This document shows positions 8,641 through 15,985 of a stretch of 64,000 bases of DNA, in pieces. Origin of the DNA: Chitinivibrionales bacterium (GTDB lineage: Bacteria; Fibrobacterota; Chitinivibrionia; Chitinivibrionales; WJKA01); contig WJLW01000007.1 of NCBI GenBank assembly GCA_014728295.1, positions 60,907 through 124,906 of the forward strand. Direction: 5' to 3'. Position numbers and translations under genes: made by a program. Numbering within the stretch: position 1 is the stretch's first letter; the number at the start of each line of letters is the position of its first letter. The notes under the pieces were generated by a model that saw nothing but the letters and a program-made list of their open reading frames with translations, searched no databases and was not told where the DNA came from.

Positions 8641-9300
8641 CTAAGCGAATATGTCGACAAGCGAAGAGGTAGACGGAGCAATTGAATCGGCCTTGCCGGC
8701 TGTGTTGTAGGCTGCATCCTTGCGGGGGCGGTGATTCGGATCGGTGTCGGTGGATTCGGGGTGATCTGCCGACTGGGCCTCTTCCATTTTCTGCTGCATC
8801 ACCTGCTGTCGGGCCTGTGCCTCTTTTTGGGCGGCGGCCGCTGCTACCGAGCGATCCTGCCCGGACGGCTGAGCCGGCGCCAGCGCGGCTTTGCGCACCA
8901 CCTGCATCTTTCGAATTGTTGCTTCTGGATCGTTGGCAATTTCGGAGCTGTCTATCGAAACTTCGCCGCCCACAGCGTAACGTTTGCCGTCGGGGCCGGT
9001 TTGGTACTCAAATGTGGCGCCCCCGGTAACATATTGGCCGCCTGCCGCGATATGGGCCTGTTCGTGAGCACGTACTTCCCGGTCGGTGCGTTTCAGCTCT
9101 TCAACCCGGCCCTTCTCCTCATCGGTTAACTCAACCGCCGGGTTCGCCGCAATATTGGCGGAATCCTCCCCGGTGGTCCCGGGAGATTTTTGCGCGGTAG
9201 CTTCGGTGGCGTTGCGGGGCGGCGGTGTAGGATGGGAAGGGCTAATAGGGGTAAGCGGCCGGCGAAAAAGGGGGTTATACGTGATTCCGTCCACTGGCAT
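8641..9300 (-). CDS. SprA-related protein, putative metalloprotease (CJM1_0395-like)
   Basis: 219 residues with a low-complexity, Pro/Ala-rich N-terminus and C-terminus around a conserved core. The core [20 protein letters not shown], with an HExxH-like HEQAH, followed by [20 protein letters not shown] and [19 protein letters not shown], is the signature of the SprA-related family, annotated as putative metalloproteases. No signal peptide is evident. The ends are rich in Ala/Gln/Glu and look disordered. The biological role of the family is not established. It is transcribed away from htpG. Confidence 0.82.
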   Translation of the reverse strand: MPVDGITYNPLFRRPLTPISPSHPTPPPRNATEATAQKSPGTTGEDSANIAANPAVELTDEEKGRVEELKRTDREVRAHEQAHIAAGGQYVTGGATFEYQTGPDGKRYAVGGEVSIDSSEIANDPEATIRKMQVVRKAALAPAQPSGQDRSVAAAAAQKEAQARQQVMQQKMEEAQSADHPESTDTDPNHRPRKDAAYNTAGKADSIAPSTSSLVDIFA

Positions 9301-9475
9301 GTCTGCGTCCTTGCAGAAAAAGTAGATCGATCCTGTTCGTTATATCGGTACTATCCATATGCTACTTGAATTGTTTTTTCGCTCAGATCCTGACGAAAAG
9401 GCTGCAAAAACGTATTTTTAAAAGATTTTTTGGTAAACCACAACTTTTTGACACACTTTACGGAGGTTAAAATTC

Positions 9476-11371
9476 ATGGCTAAAACTGCAGACCTTGAAT
9501 CGAGAGAGTTTCAGACCGAAGCAAAGCAGTTGCTCCATCTCATGATCCACTCGCTGTATACCCATAAAGAGGTGTTTGTGCGGGAACTCATATCCAATGC
9601 CTCTGACGCTCTCGACAAATTAAGATTCGAGTCTTTGACCGACAAGGAAATTATGGGTAAAGACACCACGCTCGATATCCACATAAAACTTGACAAAAAG
9701 GCAAAAATTTTTACGATCTCCGATAATGGCATCGGTATGAGCAGAGAGGAAGTTGTCGAGAATATCGGTACCATCGCGCGCAGCGGCTCAAAAGCATTGC
9801 TGGAAAAGATGTCAGACAAGGAAAAACTTGATTCCAATCTCATCGGGCAATTCGGCGTGGGATTTTATTCGGTGTTCATGGTTGCCTCTAAAGTCAAGCT
9901 GGTAACCAAGCGTGCCGGTGATCAGGGGCCTGCCACGGTATGGGAGAGTGACGGCGAAAATGCTTACGCTATTGGTGAGACCCAGAAGCCCGGCCGCGGT
10001 ACCGAAATTACCGTCTATCTCAAAGAAGAAGAGGCAGAATATGCCGAAGACTGGAAGATCAAGTCGATTGTCAAAAAGTATTCCGATTTTATCGCTTTTC
10101 CCATCTACCTGCCCGATGACAAAGGTAAAGAAGAAATTATCAACGAAACCAAGCCGATCTGGAAACGCGAACCTGCGGATGTTACCGATGATCAGTACGA
10201 GGTGTTCTACAAGCACTCTCTGAATGGATTTGAAAAGCCGCTGAAGATTATTCACAAAAAGGCCGAAGGTCTGCTTGAATATTCGTATCTGATGTTTATC
10301 CCGGAAAAGGCGCCGTTCGATCTGTTCAATTTCGAGCGCAAACATGGTGTCAAGCTGTATGTCAAGCGCGTATTCATAATGGATGACTGCAAGGAACTTC
10401 TGCCGGAATACCTGCGATTCATCAAGGGGGTTGTCGATTCGGAAGACCTGCCGCTCAATGTTTCGCGTGAAACCCTGCAGCAGAATCCGATTGTCGAGAA
10501 GATGAAGAAGAATCTGGTGGGCAAAGTAGTCGGCGCCTTGAAGGAGCTGTCTGATACCAGGCCTGATGAGTACAAAAAATTCTGGACCCAATTCGGCGCG
10601 GTGCTCAAGGAAGGCATTCACAGCGATTACGAGAATAAAGATAAGCTGCTGGAAATTGTCCGTTTTCAGTCATCCAACGCGGCAACAGCCGAAGAGGTGA
10701 CCTCACTCAAGCAATATGTCGAACGCATGCGCACCGATCAGAAAGATATTTATTATATCGCCGGCGAAAGCAGAGACATCGTTGAAAAGAGCCCGCACCT
10801 GGAGGTTTTCCGGGATAAGGGTATCGAGGTGCTTTATCTGGTCGATCCGATCGATGAATTCATCGTACATGACATCTACAATTTTGACGGCAAGCAGCTC
10901 AAGTCGGTCACTCAGGGGGATCTTGATCTGGGCGAACTCGGTAAAGAGGAAAAAGAAGAAAAGGAAAAGGCCGAATCTTCGTACAAAAAACTGACCGAGC
11001 GCATCAAGAACATTCTTGGCGACGAAGTCAAGGAAGTGCGGGTCACGACGCGCCTCAAAGACAGCCCGTGTTGCCTGGTTGCCGAGGATGGGGGAATGAG
11101 TGCGCATATGGAAAAGATCATGAAATCCATGGGCCAGACCGTCAACCCGACCAAGCGTATCATGGAGATCAATGCCGAGCATTCCATCCTCAGGAACATG
11201 AACCGCCTTTACGAAAAAGATCCGAAAGACACGCAGCTTGAAGAGTGGGTCAAATTATTGTACGATCAGGCTATCGTTTCCGAGGGGCAGGTTCCCAAAG
11301 ATCCACTCGCGTATGCACAACGGGTCAACGAATTGCTTGTCAGGATATCCTCCGCTTGCGTCAAGGACTAA
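9476..11371 (+). CDS. htpG: Molecular chaperone HtpG (bacterial Hsp90)
   Basis: 631 residues, a normal HtpG length. The N-terminal GHKL ATPase shows RELISNASDALDKL (N41 in the Mg/ATP-binding helix), DNGIGM, GTIARSGSKA and GQFGVGFYS. The middle domain has the catalytic-loop segment LPLNVSRETLQQNPI. The C-terminal dimerisation region is complete. A good ribosome-binding site (ACGGAGG, about 9460) precedes ATG 9476. HtpG is a cytoplasmic ATP-dependent chaperone acting with DnaK on client proteins. No CIRCE element was found upstream. A rho-independent terminator follows at 11408-11445, so it is probably a single-gene transcript. Confidence 0.97.
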   Translation: MAKTADLESREFQTEAKQLLHLMIHSLYTHKEVFVRELISNASDALDKLRFESLTDKEIMGKDTTLDIHIKLDKKAKIFTISDNGIGMSREEVVENIGTIARSGSKALLEKMSDKEKLDSNLIGQFGVGFYSVFMVASKVKLVTKRAGDQGPATVWESDGENAYAIGETQKPGRGTEITVYLKEEEAEYAEDWKIKSIVKKYSDFIAFPIYLPDDKGKEEIINETKPIWKREPADVTDDQYEVFYKHSLNGFEKPLKIIHKKAEGLLEYSYLMFIPEKAPFDLFNFERKHGVKLYVKRVFIMDDCKELLPEYLRFIKGVVDSEDLPLNVSRETLQQNPIVEKMKKNLVGKVVGALKELSDTRPDEYKKFWTQFGAVLKEGIHSDYENKDKLLEIVRFQSSNAATAEEVTSLKQYVERMRTDQKDIYYIAGESRDIVEKSPHLEVFRDKGIEVLYLVDPIDEFIVHDIYNFDGKQLKSVTQGDLDLGELGKEEKEEKEKAESSYKKLTERIKNILGDEVKEVRVTTRLKDSPCCLVAEDGGMSAHMEKIMKSMGQTVNPTKRIMEINAEHSILRNMNRLYEKDPKDTQLEEWVKLLYDQAIVSEGQVPKDPLAYAQRVNELLVRISSACVKD

Positions 11372-11407
11372 TCGCAGTTCAGGGCGACATCAAGCATCCA
11401 GAACCGG

Positions 11408-11445
11408 AGCAATTTCTCCCTGTTGGCGGGTGAAATTGCTTTTTT
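11408..11445 (+). terminator. Rho-independent terminator after htpG
   Basis: AGCAATTTC (11408-11416) pairs with GAAATTGCT (11432-11440) and is followed by a run of T to 11445. It lies 36 bases after the htpG stop codon. Confidence 0.85.
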
Positions 11446-11469
11446 ACCTTTCATGTTCATAATTCGCAT

Positions 11470-12729
11470 ATGACAAAAAAACTGGCGATTGGGTTCATAT
11501 CGTTTCGTTTTGCCGGAACCGACGGCGTGTCGCTCGAAACCGAGAAATGGGCCAACGTGCTGGAGGGCATGGGCCATACCTGCTACTATTTTGCCGGTGA
11601 ACTCGATCGTCCGCCCGATCGCAGTTTTCTGGTGAGCGAAGCGCATTTTACGCATCCCGAAATTCGTGACATTTACGTGCGGTGCTATGGCGATGAAAAA
11701 CGCTCCAGCGCAGTCACCCGCAAAATCATGTCGTACAAAGAGCTGCTCAAAGAACAACTATACAAGTTCAAGCATGAATTCGGCATCGACTTATTTATTA
11801 CCGAAAACGCGCTCAGCATACCGCTCAACATTCCGCTTTCACTCGCCATAACCGAAACCATTTCGGAAACCGGAACCTATACTATCGGCCACCATCACGA
11901 CTTTTACTGGGAACGCAAGCGCTTCATGGTCAACTCGATCTGGGAATACATCAATATGGCATTCCCTCCGCATATCCCCAATGTCTATCACGTGGTCATC
12001 AACTCCTCGGCAGCAAATCAGTTGAGTTTACGAACCGGAATATCATCCACCATCGTTCCCAATATTATGGATTTTCATAATCCGCCCCCCGCCGTGGATA
12101 AATACTCGGAAGACGTGCGCGAAGCGCTGGAGATCGATGATGACGAATCTTTCATTCTCCAGCCGACCCGTGTTGTGCCCCGCAAGGGGATCGAACACGC
12201 TATAGAGCTGGTCAGCAGGCTGGGCTTGAAATCCAAGCTGATTATATCACATGCTTCCGGCGATGAGGGCTATGATTATGAAAAGCGGATTCGTGAGTAT
12301 TCGCAAATCATGAATGTAAATACGCTTTTTGTTTCCGACGTTATCGGTGAGCATCGCAGCCAGACCGAGGACGGACGAAAAATATATGCCCTCAACGACA
12401 TCTATCCGCATGCCGATCTGATTACCTATCCTTCAAATTTCGAAGGATTCGGCAATGCATTTCTGGAAGCGATCTACTTTAAAAAGCCCATTGTAGTAAA
12501 TGATTATTTGATTTACACAATTGATATCAAACCGAAAGGATTCAAAGTTATCGAAATGCCCGGCTATGTCTCTACAAATGTTATCCGGGCAACCCGTGCG
12601 GTTGTCATGAACAAAGAGATGCGCCGGGAATATGTCGAGCACAATTATCACTTGGGAAGAAAATATTATTCATATCCAGTGCTCGAACGCAAGCTCAACG
12701 CATTGATCACGGACTGTTTCGGCATATGA
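11470..12729 (+). CDS. Glycosyltransferase family 4 (group 1)
   Basis: 419 residues with a two-lobed GT-B layout. The N-terminal lobe includes a G-T-D-G-V-S loop (FAGTDGVSLETEKWA). The C-terminal lobe has LQPTRVVPRKGIEHAIELVS and the nucleotide-sugar site YPSNFEGFGNAFLEAIYFKKP, containing the EX7E motif of retaining GT4 enzymes. It would transfer a sugar from a nucleotide donor to an unknown acceptor in the cytoplasm. No clear Shine-Dalgarno is visible before ATG 11470. Its stop overlaps the next start (ATGA), so it is translationally coupled to the SAM hydrolase. The acceptor cannot be deduced. Confidence 0.88.
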   Translation: MTKKLAIGFISFRFAGTDGVSLETEKWANVLEGMGHTCYYFAGELDRPPDRSFLVSEAHFTHPEIRDIYVRCYGDEKRSSAVTRKIMSYKELLKEQLYKFKHEFGIDLFITENALSIPLNIPLSLAITETISETGTYTIGHHHDFYWERKRFMVNSIWEYINMAFPPHIPNVYHVVINSSAANQLSLRTGISSTIVPNIMDFHNPPPAVDKYSEDVREALEIDDDESFILQPTRVVPRKGIEHAIELVSRLGLKSKLIISHASGDEGYDYEKRIREYSQIMNVNTLFVSDVIGEHRSQTEDGRKIYALNDIYPHADLITYPSNFEGFGNAFLEAIYFKKPIVVNDYLIYTIDIKPKGFKVIEMPGYVSTNVIRATRAVVMNKEMRREYVEHNYHLGRKYYSYPVLERKLNALITDCFGI

Positions 12730-13502
12730 GCACGATTGCCTTGCTGACGGATTTTGGTACGCAAGACTGGTATGTTGCCGCCATGAAAGCGGTGATGCTG
12801 CGCATTTGCCCCCGTGCCCAGTTTGTTGACATTTCGCATGCCGTTACGCCGGGTGACATACGCCAGGCAGCCTTTGTCCTGTTGTCAAGCTACAGCTATT
12901 TTCCGGATCGGACGGTGTTCCTTATCGTTGTGGATCCGGGCGTGGGCAGTGAACGTGATGTCCTGGTTGCCGAAACCGATTCGTCTCTCGTTGTCGCTCC
13001 GGACAATGGCGTCGCTTCGTATATGTTGAAAGCCTGTTCACCGGTTGCCACCTGTCGCGGAACCAATTCAAAATTCATGCTTTCGAAATTGAGCACAACC
13101 TTCCACGGGCGTGATATTTTTGCTCCGATCGCCGCGCATCTTGCAGCCGGTGTAGCACCGGCCGAGTGCGGAGATCCTTTGCCTCATCCGGTCGAGCTTG
13201 CCTGGCCCGAAGCTACGATTACTTCGCGGGAGTTGAAAGGGGAGGTGGTATACATCGACCGTTTCGGCAATGCAATAACTTCAATTGATACGGATAGGCT
13301 GCAAAAGCTGCCGCCCGGCGTCTACCAGGCATACCTGCCAAACGGCATGAGCTTACCGGTACATGCTTATTATCAGGAGGTTGCGGCAGGTATGCCTCTG
13401 GCGATTACAGGTTCTGGCGGGCTGATCGAAATCTCAATCAATCAGGGCAATGCCGCTCGGCGCCTCGGGCTGCATATCGGTTCCTGCATCGCACTGAAAT
13501 AA
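12726..13502 (+). CDS. SAM hydroxide adenosyltransferase (DUF62/SAM hydrolase family)
   Basis: 258 residues matching the S-adenosyl-L-methionine hydrolase family related to fluorinase and chlorinase. The N-terminus IALLTDFGTQDWYVAAMKAV, VDISHAVTPGDIRQAAFVL and VVDPGVGSERDVLVAE are the family's SAM-binding segments, and VYIDRFGNAITSI marks the start of the C-terminal beta-barrel. The usual reaction is SAM plus water to adenosine and methionine; the physiological purpose is uncertain. It overlaps the upstream glycosyltransferase by 4 bases. Confidence 0.92.
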   Translation: MSTIALLTDFGTQDWYVAAMKAVMLRICPRAQFVDISHAVTPGDIRQAAFVLLSSYSYFPDRTVFLIVVDPGVGSERDVLVAETDSSLVVAPDNGVASYMLKACSPVATCRGTNSKFMLSKLSTTFHGRDIFAPIAAHLAAGVAPAECGDPLPHPVELAWPEATITSRELKGEVVYIDRFGNAITSIDTDRLQKLPPGVYQAYLPNGMSLPVHAYYQEVAAGMPLAITGSGGLIEISINQGNAARRLGLHIGSCIALK

Positions 13503-13523
13503 TCTCCACTTTTATACTCGCCT

Positions 13524-13540
13524 GTTGCCTGATTGGCAAC
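13524..13540. repeat. Short hairpin after SAM hydrolase gene
   Basis: GTTGCC and GGCAAC form a 6-bp stem with a 5-base loop 21 bases after the stop codon. There is no T-run, so it is at best a weak transcript-end signal. Confidence 0.3.
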
Positions 13541-13666
13541 GAACAATGATTATTCTTAAGCGAATCTCGCTGCGTGAGTACTCATCCGGCAGCCAACTAT
13601 TCATTTTGAATTTTATACGGTAGTAGTATTTTAGTATAGAGAACGGCCCTGATCGCTCGCAACGGT

Positions 13667-14134
13667 TCAGTAGCTACGTTTCGACGGATTGCGCCGCCAT
13701 GCTTCAAATACCGCTTTGGCCTCGTTACGTAGCAAGTGCAAAATCGGCAGCGAACGGTCCGCGCATGCTTTGCCGATCTCACGGTAGATGAACGCATCAT
13801 CAAATCCGGCGCGCGCGGCATCCTCTTTGGTGCCGGCAAAGACGATGCGCTCGATGCGCGCCCAGTAAATTGCTGACAGACACATCGGGCATGGTTCACA
13901 GCTTGTGTAAAGCGTGCACTTTTCCAGCGAAAAGCTCTGCAATGCCGCGCATGCCTCACGGATGGCAACGATTTCGGCATGTGCGGTTGGATCTTTGCTT
14001 TGTACAACCCGGTTCCATCCTGTGCCGACAATCTTGCCGTTGTTGACAAGTACAGCGCCGAACGGGCCGTTTTCACCCGATGCGCTGTGAGTTGCGGCCA
14101 GTTCGATAGCCATGCGCAGATAGTGCTTGTCCAT
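13667..14134 (-). CDS. guaD: Guanine deaminase-like nucleoside deaminase (GuaD type)
   Basis: 155 residues from the chosen start MDKHYLRMAIELA, the same size as B. subtilis GuaD. The zinc and proton-shuttle motifs are HAE (H52, E54) and PCPMC (C82, C85). The C-terminal part (AGFDDAFIYREIGK, EAWRR near 145) matches GuaD rather than TadA or cytosine deaminase. It would convert guanine to xanthine in purine catabolism. The frame continues upstream without stop for 81 codons into a decayed beta-helix gene read in another frame, so the longer version is not credible. Substrate choice (guanine versus another base) is inferred from similarity. Confidence 0.85.
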   Translation of the reverse strand: MDKHYLRMAIELAATHSASGENGPFGAVLVNNGKIVGTGWNRVVQSKDPTAHAEIVAIREACAALQSFSLEKCTLYTSCEPCPMCLSAIYWARIERIVFAGTKEDAARAGFDDAFIYREIGKACADRSLPILHLLRNEAKAVFEAWRRNPSKRSY

Positions 14135-14139
14135 GCGGG

Positions 14140-14462
14140 TCCTTTGTGAGAAAACGGCGGGCAGGGGGCCTGGAAAAGCAGCCCGGTCTCTGGCAACCAG
14201 GCGGAAGGTACAGACACTGGCCGCCATCGATATCGAGGTCAAAATCCAGCACCGTGCCGTTGTCGATTGCATCGGATCCTTCTTTGAGGTGCAGGTCTTC
14301 AGCGCCCGGCGTGCGGGAGACAAACTGATCAACCGACTTGTTGCGCAGCTTATTGGTTCCGGGGGCTTTGTTGTCACTGCTCAAATTATGAGATGAATAT
14401 TTGAACGGACCCAAAAAATCCTGCTTTGCATTGCCAACCGACATGACACACGTCCATTTTGG
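14140..14462 (-). pseudogene. Remnant of a parallel beta-helix surface protein (C-terminal piece)
   Basis: On the minus strand a frame closed by an upstream TAA reads KWTCVMSVGNAKQDFLGPF and later EDLHLKEGSDAIDNGT followed by DIDGG. The pattern DxHLxxGSxAIDxG...DIDG is the usual end of secreted parallel beta-helix proteins of the choice-of-anchor Q kind, which then normally finish with RP..DIGAxE. Here that ending is missing and the frame runs into the start of the guanine deaminase gene in a different frame. No signal peptide or upstream helix repeats remain. I read it as a truncated fragment left by a deletion; this is inference. Confidence 0.5.
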
Positions 14463-14851
14463 TTAGAGGGTTCCTACATACAAATGTCCTAATTGCCTTC
14501 ACGCAGCTCTTGGAATCTGATGAAATGAAGTGATAATATAAGTAACGCTTTGCTAAAAACACCAGTCGTTTTTAAAATTTATTTATAATGAGAATGATGT
14601 CGCTGCCGGAAAGAAATATTTTGACTACAGGCGCACCTTCCCCGCATGTTTTACTCTCTACATTGGCGGGCACAATTTCTTCTGATTTGATGAGTGTCAG
14701 ATCTATACTTTGGACTTATCGGCCGATCAAGATGTGGACCGCACTACTGGCTATCAATTGATGAAGTGGTCCTTCTGTTATGGCCGTTCAGGATTATTTT
14801 ATATTCATAACTATGGCTATCAGACAACTTTACCCTTCCAAAGGAGGAAGT
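14463..14851. other. Intergenic region without a recognised gene
   Basis: 389 bases between the beta-helix remnant (minus) and the secreted-protein gene (plus). AT-rich stretches around 14530-14590 could hold promoters but no convincing -35/-10 pair stands out. Frames through here lack ribosome-binding sites until AAAGGAGGAAGT just before ATG 14852. Confidence 0.5.
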
Positions 14852-15928
14852 ATGCGCAAGTGGAGGAGATTGTTCACGGCGTTAGCGCTGGTCTCAGCTT
14901 TAACGATGCAGACGCACGCAATTGTCGGGGTGGGTGCACACTGGGGATTTGATTTTACGTTGAATATGGATGAAAGCCTCAACGAACTGGTCACGATGAA
15001 AGAGCTTTTTCAGCCTGCCGATTTTAAAACGTTTCTGGGTAGTTCGGGGCCGATCGCCGATTCACTGGCCGCGCAAATCGGCATAACGGCAGCAGAGCTC
15101 AACGCGTTCATCGACACCCTGACCGGTGCGGCAGGAGTGCAGGCCGCAGATTTCAGTGCGTCCCTGCCGGTAACGCTGTCGCGCAGCGAGTGGAGCCGGA
15201 CGATTTTTAATTTCGGCGGCAAGATTTTCATCGATATTATTCCCGTGCTTGACGCTATAGAAGTATCGCTCAACTTCGGCGTGTGGGAATATCAGGCGTG
15301 GCTCAATTACCCTTCGGGCGTACGGCAGGAAAACCTGACCGTGGATCAGGTAAGTGAAGTGTATGAAACCGGAGATTACAGCTCGGTTCTCGTGATGGAG
15401 GACACCATTGCGCTGACGCTGGAAAATTTCGGATATGCCTATTTTGGACTGGATGGAACGCCCTATGCTAAATTGCACATCGATGCTACGGTGCGCAAAA
15501 ATATTATCGCAGTGCCGAACAAATTGAAAATTTTCCGTTTGTACGCGGGCGGTGGACCGACGGTACACTTTGCTACTCCAATTATAACTCCGGGAATGGT
15601 AGAAGAAACGGTGGGAGATATTATTGACGGGGCAATTGAAGCATCAAACGGCGATTTGAGTCAACTGGCAACCCAACTCACCGGCTCTCCCGGAACCAAG
15701 CCTGAAAATCACCCCTTGCGCCCGGTTGTGGAAAAAGTCCTCGAAGGCATGACGGTGCCCAAATTCGGCATGCATATTATTGTCGGCAGCATGGTGAAAT
15801 TGCCCGTTGTGCCAATTGGTTTCTACCTCGACGGCAAACTGCAGGTACCGTTCGGAGACATGGACGAGGAGGCTGGACTGAAAGGATATGGTGTTTTAAT
15901 CAACGGCGGTATAACGGTCGGGATTTAA
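14852..15928 (+). CDS. Secreted/outer-membrane protein of unknown function
   Basis: 358 residues. The start is fixed by a very strong Shine-Dalgarno (AAAGGAGG) a few bases before ATG 14852, with a standard signal peptide (RRLFTALALVSALTMQTHA). The mature protein begins IVGVGAHWGFDFTLNMDE and ends with KGYGVLINGGITVGI; alternating hydrophobic and polar strands plus this ending resemble a beta-barrel or outer-membrane-associated protein. A central segment rich in Ala, Leu and Asp (QIGITAAELNAFIDTLTGAA) looks helical. I do not recognise the family. It is followed by a strong terminator, so it is monocistronic. Confidence 0.8.
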   Translation: MRKWRRLFTALALVSALTMQTHAIVGVGAHWGFDFTLNMDESLNELVTMKELFQPADFKTFLGSSGPIADSLAAQIGITAAELNAFIDTLTGAAGVQAADFSASLPVTLSRSEWSRTIFNFGGKIFIDIIPVLDAIEVSLNFGVWEYQAWLNYPSGVRQENLTVDQVSEVYETGDYSSVLVMEDTIALTLENFGYAYFGLDGTPYAKLHIDATVRKNIIAVPNKLKIFRLYAGGGPTVHFATPIITPGMVEETVGDIIDGAIEASNGDLSQLATQLTGSPGTKPENHPLRPVVEKVLEGMTVPKFGMHIIVGSMVKLPVVPIGFYLDGKLQVPFGDMDEEAGLKGYGVLINGGITVGI

Positions 15929-15959
15929 GCGGCGATTACATGGCAAGACATTGACATAC

Positions 15960-15985
15960 GGGTGATCATGCGATCACCCTTTTTT
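15960..15985. terminator. Rho-independent terminator between convergent genes
   Basis: GGGTGATC (15960-15967), loop ATGC, GATCACCC (15972-15979), then six T. It ends the plus-strand secreted-protein gene and touches the stop of the minus-strand gene at 15984. Confidence 0.85.

Noticed and set aside
9360..9475. Heat-shock control elements upstream of htpG
   Set aside because: A CTTGAA occurs near 9365 but no matching -10 of the sigma-32 type, and no CIRCE inverted repeat is present.
9812..10621. 269-codon frame antisense to htpG
   Set aside because: A consequence of the codon use of htpG; no supporting signals.
14135..14377. N-terminal extension of the guanine deaminase frame
   Set aside because: The extension shows no protein pattern and coincides with the beta-helix remnant in another frame; GuaD family length fits the start at 14134.
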